Translations under genes and position numbers: made by a program
Assembly: GCF_902459775.1 (NCBI RefSeq)
Contig: NZ_CABPSQ010000001.1
Span: 372,001-436,000 of the forward strand
Source: Pandoraea captiosa
Lineage (GTDB): Bacteria; Pseudomonadota; Gammaproteobacteria; Burkholderiales; Burkholderiaceae
DNA: 64,000 nucleotides
Direction: 5' to 3'
Shown: positions 17,713 through 26,913 of the stretch, one piece after another
Position numbering within the stretch: the stretch's first letter is position 1
Layout of the letters: each line of letters starts with the position of its first letter
Notes under the pieces: model-generated
Databases searched by the model: none
The model's input: the letters and a program-made list of their open reading frames with translations, nothing else
Told to the model about the DNA's origin: nothing

Positions 17713-19344
17713 CTAATTTAGCTGCTTCTGGATTGCCGCAAAAATCGCGCCGCACAACGCCACGATGGCGATGAAGTGAAAGCCGTCGATGAACGAGAGA
17801 AACGACGCCTGACGTTGAATCATCTGGGCAATTTGCGCGAGCGCGGCCCCATGCGCCTGCGAGGCGGTAACGCCGGCGTGGGTGAGTGCATTGGCCAGCG
17901 ACTCCAGCGTCTGGGCGAAGATCGGGTTGTAGGGATTGGCGACTTCCGTGAGCCGGGTGCGATGCAGGGCCTCGCGATGTTGTTCGAAGGCGACGATGGT
18001 GGACACCGCAAACGAGCCGGAGAGCTGGCGAAGTATGTTCTTCAACCGATAGCCATGGACGAAACTCTCGTGATCGAAGGTGCGAAACGTCAGGTTGGCC
18101 ACTGGCAGCACGGTAAAGATGCCGAACACCGCCTTGAGTGCGAGCACGCCGTAGAGCTGCGACTGGCCTGCATTCGGCGGCATGGCGCCGAGCCAGAGAC
18201 TGGTCGCGATCGTCATCAGAAAGCCGCTCACGATCAGCAGCTTCTTGTGCGTGATGAACTTCGCGATGCGGAAGTAGACGAGCAGAAGCATGACCGTGAG
18301 TAGTGCCGAGTAGCCGAGCAACTGGCCGGTGTGTTGCACCGTAAAACCGAGGCCCTGTTCGAGCAGGCGCGGCATCAGGTAGCTCTGCGTGTTCGCCAGG
18401 TAGTAGTAGGCGGCATAGAGCAGCAGCCCCACCTGAAACTCGCGCCGGCGCAGCGACTGCAGACGAATGAACGGCGCCGGATGCTGCCACTGGTGGTAGC
18501 CGAACCACACCAGTGCGCCTACGCCAACCACGGTCAGCAGCGGGAGAACGGGCGTTTGCAGCCAAAGTGTGTAGCGCATCTCCTGGAGCACGACCTGAAA
18601 CGCGCCCATGGCGAGCGCGAAGGCCATGAACGGCGCGAACGGATAGCGCCCGCCCGCCGCGCGATCGCGCAGACGGCCGACGTCGGGCACGGCAAACCAG
18701 GCCAGACCGGCAAGCAGGACGGCAGGCGGGGCGGTGCACAGGAACAGCGTGCGCCACGTGTATTCGGACACAAGCCATCCGCCGATCAATGGTGCTGCCG
18801 CAGACCCCGTGAACAGTAGCAGGGCGAACGTCTGAATCGCCTTGCCGCGGCGCTCCGCCGGCACGCTGACCTGCGCGAGAATGCGGCACGAACTCATCCA
18901 GCTGCCGGCGCAAAAGCCCTGAAAGGCACGCGCAATCACGAGTTGTGTGACGCCCTCGCTGGTGCCGGCGAGCATGGCGCCGCAAGCGTAAAGCAGCAAC
19001 GACGCGCTGAGATAGCGTCGATAGCCGATGCGCTCGACGAACCATTGTTGTTTAAGAATCGCGAGCACGGATGCGATTCCGTACGCCGTCGTCATCCACA
19101 CGAATTCCTTGGGCGACGCATCGACGCCGCCTGACACGTAGACGGCGAAGTAGACGAGCAGTGCGTTTTCGAAGAACTCGAGACCGGGGATCAGGCCCAG
19201 CGCATAGCGATAGGCTTCTACGCGCATGGGGCGCAGCGGGTCGGCGCCACCGCCACCGGTACCGCCGGTGCCACCGGATGTCGGCCCGCGCGGAGGCGCA
19301 GAGGCAGCGGTGGCGTTGTCTGTGGGCGGGGCGACGGATGTCAT
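17713..19344 (-). CDS. MFS transporter, DHA2-like (14-helix) family
   Basis: A 543-residue major-facilitator protein with a glycine-rich cytosolic N-tail (about 1-40), then about 14 hydrophobic helices. A-Y-G-I-A-S-V-L-A-I-L and the GFCAGSWMSSCRILAQ region fit the DHA2/EmrB drug:H+ antiporter layout, although the classic motif A is poorly kept, so substrate is uncertain. Start at 19344 is the first ATG. The MerR gene lies 71 bases upstream on the same strand, so it is probably the target of that regulator in an efflux operon. Confidence 0.82.
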   Translation of the reverse strand: MTSVAPPTDNATAASAPPRGPTSGGTGGTGGGGADPLRPMRVEAYRYALGLIPGLEFFENALLVYFAVYVSGGVDASPKEFVWMTTAYGIASVLAILKQQWFVERIGYRRYLSASLLLYACGAMLAGTSEGVTQLVIARAFQGFCAGSWMSSCRILAQVSVPAERRGKAIQTFALLLFTGSAAAPLIGGWLVSEYTWRTLFLCTAPPAVLLAGLAWFAVPDVGRLRDRAAGGRYPFAPFMAFALAMGAFQVVLQEMRYTLWLQTPVLPLLTVVGVGALVWFGYHQWQHPAPFIRLQSLRRREFQVGLLLYAAYYYLANTQSYLMPRLLEQGLGFTVQHTGQLLGYSALLTVMLLLVYFRIAKFITHKKLLIVSGFLMTIATSLWLGAMPPNAGQSQLYGVLALKAVFGIFTVLPVANLTFRTFDHESFVHGYRLKNILRQLSGSFAVSTIVAFEQHREALHRTRLTEVANPYNPIFAQTLESLANALTHAGVTASQAHGAALAQIAQMIQRQASFLSFIDGFHFIAIVALCGAIFAAIQKQLN

Positions 19345-19415
19345 GGGGTGGGTGCGATGCCGGGATGATTCAAGAGCGAGCGGGGCCGAGTCCAAGTCGG
19401 GGCGGGCAGTTCAAG

Positions 19416-19949
19416 TTATCGCGAAGACGCCTTGTGCGCTTTCGCCGCGCGCTCAGCCAGCAGTTCATCGGCAGGCACGCCGCGCAGACGCTGCTCGATG
19501 TATTGGAGATCGTGCGCGATCTGCGCTTCGAGCTTTTCCGCGTCACGCAATTCACGTCGCACCTGCGCCGTGCGCTCGCGCAGCGTTTCGAGCTGGGAGG
19601 TCAGCGCTTCGCGCACCGCTTGCAGGTCCTCCTCGTTCATTCGGGATTTGCCCGCCTCGACCATCCGGCGGGGGCGTTTGAGCATTTCCGTGATCGCCGC
19701 AATGGAGAAACCGAGCGAGCGCATACGCAAAATGCGGCCGAACGTTGCCAGATCGGCTTGCGTGTACATGCGGTAATGGCCGCCGCTGCGTGCGGGAACG
19801 ACGAGATTCAGTTCCTCGTAATACTTCAACGTACGGGCGGTGACGCCAAGGGCGGCAGCCGCCTGGCCGACGGTGAGCAACGCGGCGTCGCCTTCCGGTG
19901 CATCGGAGGGGCCTGCAGCAGGGGAGTCGGGAGCGAGATCTGCGGACAT
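19416..19949 (-). CDS. MerR family transcriptional regulator
   Basis: A 177-residue regulator with an N-terminal winged-helix MerR domain (about 24-95: LTVGQAAAALGVTARTLKYYEELNL then R-Y-x-A-D-L-A region) and a long coiled coil (about 100-165). No cysteine pattern for metal binding is visible, so an organic ligand is more likely. GGAGG lies seven bases before the ATG. It sits upstream of an MFS exporter, the classic arrangement for ligand-induced efflux, and a symmetric MerR-type dyad lies 41-62 bases upstream of its start. Confidence 0.92.
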   Translation of the reverse strand: MSADLAPDSPAAGPSDAPEGDAALLTVGQAAAALGVTARTLKYYEELNLVVPARSGGHYRMYTQADLATFGRILRMRSLGFSIAAITEMLKRPRRMVEAGKSRMNEEDLQAVREALTSQLETLRERTAQVRRELRDAEKLEAQIAHDLQYIEQRLRGVPADELLAERAAKAHKASSR

Positions 19950-19978
19950 TGGGGTGCCTCCGATCAAACGATGACCGG

Positions 19979-20011
19979 ATCATAGCACAACCTATACGTG
20001 AACGTGCAGGT
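19979..20011 (-). promoter_or_regulatory. MerR-type promoter/operator for the merR-MFS operon
   Basis: ACCT-N2-ACGT-N2-ACGT-N2-AGGT (19990-20011) is a 22-bp dyad with perfectly matching half-sites, directly upstream of a TATGAT -10 (plus-strand ATCATA, 19979-19984). MerR proteins bind such dyads between -35 and -10 of promoters with a long spacer. Confidence 0.65.
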
Positions 20012-20019
20012 TTGAGTCC

Positions 20020-20080
20020 TGCGAAAAAGGAACGGCCCGGCGCCCCTCGACATGTGCGTGTCGGGGATCGCCGGGCCGAA
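20020..20080 (-). terminator. Terminator of the 20.1-20.5 kb gene
   Basis: CGGCCCGGCG (20033-20042) pairs with CGCCGGGCCG (20069-20078), with a further inner stem; read on the minus strand it is followed by TTCCTTTTT. Confidence 0.75.
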
Positions 20081-20101
20081 GGGCGTCGATGTGTGGGGGG
20101 C

Positions 20102-20512
20102 TCAGCGCGAAACCGGTTGCGTCGCGGTTTCCCAGCGAATGGCACGCACGCCGGCGGTGTCGCCTAGCGTGGAGACGAGGTGGACGAGTGCGGCGCGGCG
20201 GCCCCGGTCGCACCGCAGGACATAGTCGAGTTCGAGCAGATAGCCGCCCGAGCGATTGGTACGGGTCGCCGTCTCGGGCGAGATCCGCTGGGTGCGCAAG
20301 GCGTTGCATACCGCCGCATCGATTGCGTCGGCCTTCGAGGCCAGCGTCAGTACTACCAGGCGGTATTGCGGCGTCGGTTGCGCCGTCTGCGTGGCGGCCG
20401 CCTGCCCCGCGATGCGGTTCGAGGCGGCGAAGTTCGACGTCGGCGCTGGCTTTGTCGACAGGCGTGCGCGCGCACGGTCGAACAGCGAAGGGATAAGCAA
20501 TTGCAGCGTCAT
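20102..20512 (-). CDS. Hypothetical protein resembling the MgtC C-terminal (ACT-like) domain
   Basis: A 136-residue protein with a strong ribosome site (AGGAGG five bases before the ATG). After a basic N-terminal 60 residues the rest (YRLVVLTLASKADAIDAAV... to GVRAIRWET) looks like the soluble ACT-like C-terminal domain of MgtC/SapB proteins, but no membrane part is present. In MgtC proteins this domain is regulatory. The resemblance is by eye and weak; function unknown. It has its own terminator and a long upstream non-coding region. Confidence 0.6.
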   Translation of the reverse strand: MTLQLLIPSLFDRARARLSTKPAPTSNFAASNRIAGQAAATQTAQPTPQYRLVVLTLASKADAIDAAVCNALRTQRISPETATRTNRSGGYLLELDYVLRCDRGRRAALVHLVSTLGDTAGVRAIRWETATQPVSR

Positions 20513-21189
20513 GGTGTCCTCCTGAAACAAGGGCCTGAGACGGCGGATGCCGGGGCTTGGCGTGTGCATGGCGCGTCGCTTCTCGCAACGTCAGATCGCC
20601 CGGCGGGGGAACCAACGCGCGAAACCACGTGCGATGCGTAAATTCGACGCAAGCGTCGGCAGGCTTCTGGGCACTGCTGGCGATCGACGGTGACATGTCG
20701 GACGCATTGCGGTGCTTTGGGCGTGCCTTGTGCCGGATGAGGGATGCCCATCCGGCAAACAAACGCTGAACTGCGGGTCGATGCGGGAGCGCGCGTAACG
20801 CTAGAAAAAGCGAAAAGTACGAAAACTACGAAAAACGCGCGAAAACCGGATCGCTACCAGAGGTACTGCATGGCCTGAACGCCATCGAAACTCGGTGCGA
20901 TCGATGCACTACCGCTGCGGCATTGCGGGCCGGCAGCGGCAGTCTGTGACGACTGCGGGTTACCGGGCCAACGCGTTGTCGGTCTTTGCCGACGCTTGCG
21001 TGCTACTAGAGCAACTGCCCACGGAAAACTCCGTCGTAATTGGAAAGCATCGATTTTAGGGATTTGGCGCGTGTCTGTAAAGGAAATGGCCAGGTTCTGC
21101 GCCGTTTTGTCGCGAAATTGACGACATTTCTCCGAAATTTGGCGATTTTTGAATGCGAATCGCCATGCGGAGCGCGCCGTCCGCCGACG
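20513..21189. other. 677-base non-coding region with phased A-tracts
   Basis: No frame here is convincing. It holds five A-tracts of 4-5 bases at 20805, 20813, 20822, 20831 and 20842, spaced about one helical turn, suggesting a bend, and an AT-richer stretch at 21040-21150. Nothing else recognisable was found; a small RNA cannot be excluded. Confidence 0.4.
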
Positions 21190-22611
21190 TCAGTCCGGCA
21201 GCACCTTGCCGGGGTTCATCAACCCGAGCGGATCGACTGCCGCCTTGATCGCTCGCATCAATGCGATTTCCACGGGCGATTTGTAGCGGGCAGACGCTTC
21301 GCGCTTGAACTGACCGAGGCCATGCTCCGCACTGATCGTGCCGCGGTGGGCATGCACGCTGTCATGCACGGCTGCCGTCACCTGCGTTTGGTGTTGCTTG
21401 AGAAAGCTGGCGGGATCGACGCCCTCGGGCGCCATCACGTTGTAATGCAGATTGCCGTCGCCGAGATGGCCGAATGTCACCATGCGGGCGCCGGGGGCGA
21501 TGCGTTGCACGATCGGGTCGGTCGCGGCAATGAAGGCCGGGACCTGCGAGACCGGCACCGCGATATCGTGCTTGATGTTGAGTCCCGTTGCGGATTGCGC
21601 CAGGGGAATGCTCTCGCGCAAATGCCAGAGCGCGTTCGATTGCGTGAGACTGTTCGCGACGATGGCGTCGCGCACGATCCCTTGGTCGATGGCGCTATTG
21701 AGGATGCGCTCCAGCAGATCGCGCGCGTGAGACTCGCTTTCGTTGTCCGACAGTTCGAGCAACACCGATTGGGCATAGGGTTGCGCAAAGGGGTAGCGCT
21801 GCTGTTCGAAAACCTGCGCCACGAGCTTCAGGCAGAAATCCGACATCAGTTCGAAGCCCGTTAGCAGGGGACCGGCCATGCGTTGGGCGAGATTGAGCAG
21901 CGCGAGCGCGTGTGCCGGGCTGTCGAGGGCGGCGAGTGCGGTCATGCGAGCGACGGGCTGGGCAAAGAGTTTTAGCGTCGCCGCCGTGATCAGGCCCAGC
22001 GTGCCTTCCGCGCCGATGAAAATGTCACGCAGATCGTAACCGGTGTTGTCCTTGCGCAAGCCGCGCAGGCCATCCCACAGCTCGCCTTGCGGCGTGACAA
22101 CTTCCAACCCGAGACACAGCTCGCGGGCATTGCCGTAACGCAGCACCGCCGTGCCGCCCGCGTTCGTGGCGAGATTGCCGCCGATGGTGCAACTGCCTTC
22201 GGCGGCGAGGCTCAACGGGAAAAGGCGTTCATGAGCGGCAGCGGCCGCCTGCACATTGGCCAGCAGGCAGCCGGCCTCGGCGGTGAGGGTCATGTTATCG
22301 GCGTCCACCTGACGGATGCGGTCCAGCCGTCGCAGACTGACGACGATCTGGCGTCCGCTCGCGTCGGGCGTGGCGCCGCCGGCGAGACCGGTATTGCCGC
22401 CTTGCGGCACCATCGGCACGCCGTGCGCAACGCACAGTCGTACGAGCGCGGCAACCTGGGCGGCGTCGGCAGGGCGCATCACGGCGAGGGCGTTACCCAC
22501 ATAGCGTTTGCGTTGATCCGTGAGGTAGCCGCTCGTGTCAACGTGGTCTTGCAGTACATGGTCGCGACCGAGCAAGTCGCGACAGGCGGTAAGGAAAGCT
22601 GAGTCGTTCAT
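21190..22611 (-). CDS. FAD-binding oxidoreductase, D-lactate/D-2-hydroxyglutarate dehydrogenase-like
   Basis: A 473-residue protein of the GlcD/Dld family: FAD_binding_4 domain (about 38-180, with PQGGNTGLAGGA at about 70-81 and the CTIGGNLATNAGG block) and FAD_oxidase_C (about 225-470, with the GHLGDGNLHYNV and SAEHGLGQFK motifs). Such enzymes oxidise D-2-hydroxy acids and pass electrons to quinone, ETF or cytochrome. The exact substrate is uncertain. Start at 22611 is the first ATG matching the family. It follows the DUF2069 gene by 116 bases on the same strand. Confidence 0.9.
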   Translation of the reverse strand: MNDSAFLTACRDLLGRDHVLQDHVDTSGYLTDQRKRYVGNALAVMRPADAAQVAALVRLCVAHGVPMVPQGGNTGLAGGATPDASGRQIVVSLRRLDRIRQVDADNMTLTAEAGCLLANVQAAAAAHERLFPLSLAAEGSCTIGGNLATNAGGTAVLRYGNARELCLGLEVVTPQGELWDGLRGLRKDNTGYDLRDIFIGAEGTLGLITAATLKLFAQPVARMTALAALDSPAHALALLNLAQRMAGPLLTGFELMSDFCLKLVAQVFEQQRYPFAQPYAQSVLLELSDNESESHARDLLERILNSAIDQGIVRDAIVANSLTQSNALWHLRESIPLAQSATGLNIKHDIAVPVSQVPAFIAATDPIVQRIAPGARMVTFGHLGDGNLHYNVMAPEGVDPASFLKQHQTQVTAAVHDSVHAHRGTISAEHGLGQFKREASARYKSPVEIALMRAIKAAVDPLGLMNPGKVLPD

Positions 22612-22727
22612 GGCAGGGTAGGCGTCGCCACGGTTGCATTCAGGGCGTTCGGCGCATTTGGGGCGTACGCGAAGCCCCCGGTCGACGGTAAAGGCATGGC
22701 GCTCGTCATGGGCGTCGCCAGGTCCGA

Positions 22728-23168
22728 CTACCGCGCTTGCGCCGCACGGGCTTTGGCGGCGCGCTTGAACGGTCGCAAATAGCAGATCGTCGCCAGGAAG
22801 AAGACGAGCGAGAGCAGCGTTTCGATCCAGGCGAGCGAGGCCGACGCGCCGGTATCGGTCATGCCGCGCACCACGCCTTCGGCGAGAAACAGGAGGATGA
22901 ACATGCTCGACCACTGCAGCGTGTAGAGATTACCGCGCAGCACGCCGCGCAACGGCAACAGCAGCAATACAGCCTTGAGTACGAGCCAGGAACCGCCCGG
23001 GCGCAGCGGCGCCAGCCACAACTCCCACGCGACCGACAGCGCAATCAGCGCCAGCAGGCTCGCGACGCTAACCTGTCGCAGCCATCGAGCGTTGCGCGAA
23101 TCGGCGCTGCGTCGATGGGTGTTGTCTCGTACTGCCTCATGTGACGGGTCGGGCGGTGTAACAGTCAT
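22728..23168 (-). CDS. DUF2069 inner-membrane protein
   Basis: A 146-residue protein with a polar N-tail (about 1-30) and four hydrophobic segments (about 33-52, 60-76, 84-100 and 110-128), as in DUF2069 proteins of beta- and gammaproteobacteria. Function unknown. The gene commonly accompanies wrbA and yihY in this group, as it does here. Confidence 0.88.
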   Translation of the reverse strand: MTVTPPDPSHEAVRDNTHRRSADSRNARWLRQVSVASLLALIALSVAWELWLAPLRPGGSWLVLKAVLLLLPLRGVLRGNLYTLQWSSMFILLFLAEGVVRGMTDTGASASLAWIETLLSLVFFLATICYLRPFKRAAKARAAQAR

Positions 23169-23201
23169 TGGCTTGTCTCTGGGGCCGGTCGGTATTCCGA
23201 G

Positions 23202-23280
23202 GCCGAATTCTGAGGCCGCTATTCCCAGGCCGTTATTCTCAGGCCGCTATTCTCAGGCCGATGTTCTGAGGCCGATGTTA
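23202..23280. repeat. 14-bp tandem repeat array between wrbA and the DUF2069 gene
   Basis: Units of the form GCCGNTATTCTCAG recur at 23202 (13 bp), 23215, 23229, 23243, 23257 and a partial copy at 23271, with small substitutions. The array lies in the 270-base gap between two minus-strand genes. Confidence 0.85.
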
Positions 23281-23438
23281 CTGCGTGCTGACGGGCGAGC
23301 AGAAAGCGGGCAACGGATTGACGCAAGACGACGCATTGCGCCCCTTCGATCTATGCGCCGGTCCGGAACTCGCCACCCCATTCGGGCCGACGGTCGACGC
23401 GATCAGGACCGACAGGGACGTCGATACATGATGAACGC

Positions 23439-24131
<693 letters not shown>

Positions 24132-24306
24132 TTATAGGGCGTTCCTAATGGTGTGACGCCTTGAAGACGCGTAGCGAAGTGCGAAGCGTCTCATGCCTGC
24201 CGGCATGTCTCGTCGTCTTCCGACTCCGGGGGCATGCCGATCCCGCGCTTGCAGCGCCCGCGCGTCGCGCCGATGTCGTACCCATGTTCTCGCCGAGGAG
24301 CCCGAT

Positions 24307-25650
24307 TTGCGCAAATTGTCCCGCATCAACTGGAGTCACGTTCGCCAACTGCTGAGGTACGCGCTAGCGCGCGCGCAGGACGATCGGATTCCGCAAGTGG
24401 CGGGCAGTCTGACGTTTACGTCGATCCTGTCGATCGTGCCGCTCTTCGCCGTGATGTTCGCCTTGTTCACGGCCTTTCCGATCTTCAATTCGTTTCGCGA
24501 CGCGCTGCAGAGCTTCCTGCTCGAGCATTTGATGCCCGAAAGCGTCAATGCGCAGATCTTCAGCTATCTCAATCAATTCGCGTCGAAGGCGAAGAGCCTG
24601 ACGGCGTTCGGCTTGATCGGTTTGCTGGTAACCGCCGTGCTGACCTTGATGACGATCGAATCGGCCTTCAACGTGATCTGGCGCGTGCCGCGTCCGCGCC
24701 CGCTGGCCCAGCGGCTATTGATTTACTGGAGCCTGCTCACGCTGGGGCCGCTACTCTTTGGCGTGAGTCTCTCGATCAGTTCGTACATCTTCACGCAGTC
24801 GATGTCGCTCGTGAGCACGCTGCCCCCGGCTGTGGCGTCGATGCTGAGTCTGATCCCGCTGGCCTTGACGAGCGTGGCATTCATGCTGATGTACGTCTAC
24901 ATGCCGAACTGCAAAGTGGATTGGCGTGACGCGCTCGTCGGCGGTGTAGTGGCTGCCCTGGCTTTCGATCTGACCAAGCGCGGCTTCGGCCTGTATATCC
25001 GTCAGTTTCCGACATATACCGCTGTCTATGGCGCGTTCGCCGCGGTGCCGATCTTCTTGCTGTGGATTTACCTGTCGTGGCTCGTGGCGCTGGCCGGTGC
25101 GACGATTACGTCGGTGCTGCCGGCATTGCGCCTGGGGCATTTCCAATACCCGCGCTTCCCAGGAAGCGATCTGCTCGACGGTCTCACACTCATCCATCTG
25201 CTCAATCAGGATCGCGAGGCGGGCGGGGGCGGCTACACGACTCAGCAGCTGGCGCGTCTGATGCGCACGAGTCTGGAGCATGCCGGCGACTTGCTGGGCC
25301 GGCTCGAACGCATGGGCTGGGTCGGACGCCTCACCATGCAACCACCCGCCGAACGCTGGCTGTTGTTGGCCAACCCGCGCACGACGACGCTCTCGCCGCT
25401 CGTTGCCCAACTCGCGCTCAATGTCGACGAACTGGCGCGGCAAATGGAGCGTCATGCGCTGGACGGCGCGCACGTGGCCGATATCCTTCGTGAAGGGAAG
25501 TGGGACGTTTCCCTGGCCGATGCGCTGCCCCGCGACGCTTCGCTGGATGCTACGGAAGCGGAAGCTGGTGCTGATGACGACGCCGAGGCCAGCAAGTCCG
25601 CCAACGCCAATGTCGGCCGGGGCCGGCAGTCCGACCCGACGACACCCTAA
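24307..25650 (+). CDS. yihY: YihY/BrkB family inner-membrane protein (TTG start)
   Basis: A 447-residue UPF0761/YihY family protein with about six membrane helices (about 40-275), including QVAGSLTFTSILSIVPL and YTAVYGAFAAVPIFLLWIYLSW. Family function is unresolved despite the old RNase BN label. Beyond the membrane part there is a soluble tail of some 160 residues with a winged-helix-like look (YTTQQLARLMRTSLEHAGDLLGRLERMGWV, about 305-340). TTG at 24307 is preferred because GAGGAG lies six bases upstream and the N-terminus then matches the family; ATGs at 24193 and 24205 would add an unrelated basic stretch. It overlaps the convergent DUF962 gene by four bases. Confidence 0.88.
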   Translation: MRKLSRINWSHVRQLLRYALARAQDDRIPQVAGSLTFTSILSIVPLFAVMFALFTAFPIFNSFRDALQSFLLEHLMPESVNAQIFSYLNQFASKAKSLTAFGLIGLLVTAVLTLMTIESAFNVIWRVPRPRPLAQRLLIYWSLLTLGPLLFGVSLSISSYIFTQSMSLVSTLPPAVASMLSLIPLALTSVAFMLMYVYMPNCKVDWRDALVGGVVAALAFDLTKRGFGLYIRQFPTYTAVYGAFAAVPIFLLWIYLSWLVALAGATITSVLPALRLGHFQYPRFPGSDLLDGLTLIHLLNQDREAGGGGYTTQQLARLMRTSLEHAGDLLGRLERMGWVGRLTMQPPAERWLLLANPRTTTLSPLVAQLALNVDELARQMERHALDGAHVADILREGKWDVSLADALPRDASLDATEAEAGADDDAEASKSANANVGRGRQSDPTTP

Positions 25651-25991
25651 AGCTTGATGCGCCCCACGCAGATATCGCGAAACATCACCCAGTCGCCCAT
25701 GAGGCTGTAAATCGGGTGACGAAACGTGGCCGGTCGGTTTTTTTCGAAGAAGAAATGGCCGACCCACGCGAACGCGTAACCACAAACGATCGCCGCGAGC
25801 AGCCACCATCCGTCACCCGTGAGCGCGAACGTGACCAGAAAGGCGATGACACCCCACGAGCCGACGAAATGCAGGCGGCGACAGGTGGCGTTCCGGTGTT
25901 CACCGAGATAGAACGGGTAAAAATCCGCAAACCGCTCGAAAGTTCGCGCGGCCGACGGGGGATCCCGCTTTTCACTTTCACCCTGATTCAT
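25647..25991 (-). CDS. Mpo1-like (DUF962) membrane protein
   Basis: A 114-residue protein matching DUF962: F-A-D-F-Y-P-F-Y-L-G-E-H-R-N near residue 22, then two membrane segments and the WVGHFFFEKNRPATF motif (about 76-90) that in yeast Mpo1 belongs to a fatty-acid alpha-dioxygenase. The conserved histidines are present. Whether the bacterial protein is enzymatic is unknown. It is convergent with and overlaps yihY at the stop codons. Confidence 0.88.
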   Translation of the reverse strand: MNQGESEKRDPPSAARTFERFADFYPFYLGEHRNATCRRLHFVGSWGVIAFLVTFALTGDGWWLLAAIVCGYAFAWVGHFFFEKNRPATFRHPIYSLMGDWVMFRDICVGRIKL

Positions 25992-26097
25992 GGCAGGCCT
26001 CCTTGTCTATCTGCCGGGGCGCAACGTCGACGGGGGGGCAGTCGCGCTAACATTCACGCAGTTTCGCTTCATCTCTCCCCGTTTCGCCCCATTTCGC

Positions 26098-26913
26098 TCA
26101 ATCTCGCATAAACCGGTTGAGCGCATCGAGCAGCGCGTCGGGCTGTTCCGACATGGTGGCGTGGCCGGCGTCGACGATCGCCGTCGTCACCGGTACGCCG
26201 GCCTCGCGCAAGGCATCGAGCAGCGCCTGGGCAGCGCGTGGCGGTGTCATCTGATCACGTTTTCCGAGTACGGCAAGCACCGGGCACCGAATGCCAGCGG
26301 CCACATCCGTGCCCCGGTCATAGCCATTGCACGCTTCAAAATCCGTGAGAAACACCTTTGCGGGGTTGCGTTGCGCGACGCGCTCCATCAAGCGTTGATT
26401 GCCGCCCCACGTCCAGAATCCCGGCCCCGGCGCCGACGGCTTGGCCGCCAACGTGCTGTGCGACCACGCATTCACCATGGCAATGGCGCTTGGCTCGCGC
26501 TCTGCGGCGGCTTCCAGCAATGTGTCGGAGACCTTCATCGGGTAGGCGGTGCCCACGAGCGCGATGCGCGTCACGCGTTCGGCATGCCGCGTCGCTGCAT
26601 CGAGCGCGATCAGCGAGCCCATGCTGTGACCGACCCATGCGGCGGTGTCGATGCCCGCCGCGTTCAGCACCGAGACTACCCAATCGGCCATCTCGCCAAT
26701 CGACGTGAGCGGTGCGCCGGTGCTTCGATGATGACCGGGCAGGTCCAGTGCAAGCACGTTCATGCCGTGATGCGCCAGATAGCGGCTCTGCAGGGCCCAG
26801 ACGCTGTGATCGTGCTGAGCGCCGTGAAGGAACACGACCGTCGGCTGTGTCCGAAGCAACGGTTTTCCGCCGGTGTAAGCGTAGACGTTTTGACCTGCGA
26901 TTTCGAAATTCAT
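26098..26913 (-). CDS. Alpha/beta hydrolase
   Basis: A 271-residue alpha/beta hydrolase with oxyanion motif FLHGAQHD (about 28-35), nucleophile elbow GHSMG (Ser near 97), an acid in the GKRDQ strand and a catalytic histidine in DAGHATM near 250. Substrate unknown; it is not the MetX acetyltransferase. Its ATG overlaps the metY stop by four bases (ATGA), so the two are translationally coupled and probably act under the same control. Confidence 0.88.
   Translation of the reverse strand: MNFEIAGQNVYAYTGGKPLLRTQPTVVFLHGAQHDHSVWALQSRYLAHHGMNVLALDLPGHHRSTGAPLTSIGEMADWVVSVLNAAGIDTAAWVGHSMGSLIALDAATRHAERVTRIALVGTAYPMKVSDTLLEAAAEREPSAIAMVNAWSHSTLAAKPSAPGPGFWTWGGNQRLMERVAQRNPAKVFLTDFEACNGYDRGTDVAAGIRCPVLAVLGKRDQMTPPRAAQALLDALREAGVPVTTAIVDAGHATMSEQPDALLDALNRFMRD

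Noticed and set aside
16727-19045. Minus-strand open frame of 772 codons
   Set aside because: It is a frame-shifted shadow of the MFS and mtfA genes; the composition is Arg/Ala/His-rich and has no domain, while the real genes match families.
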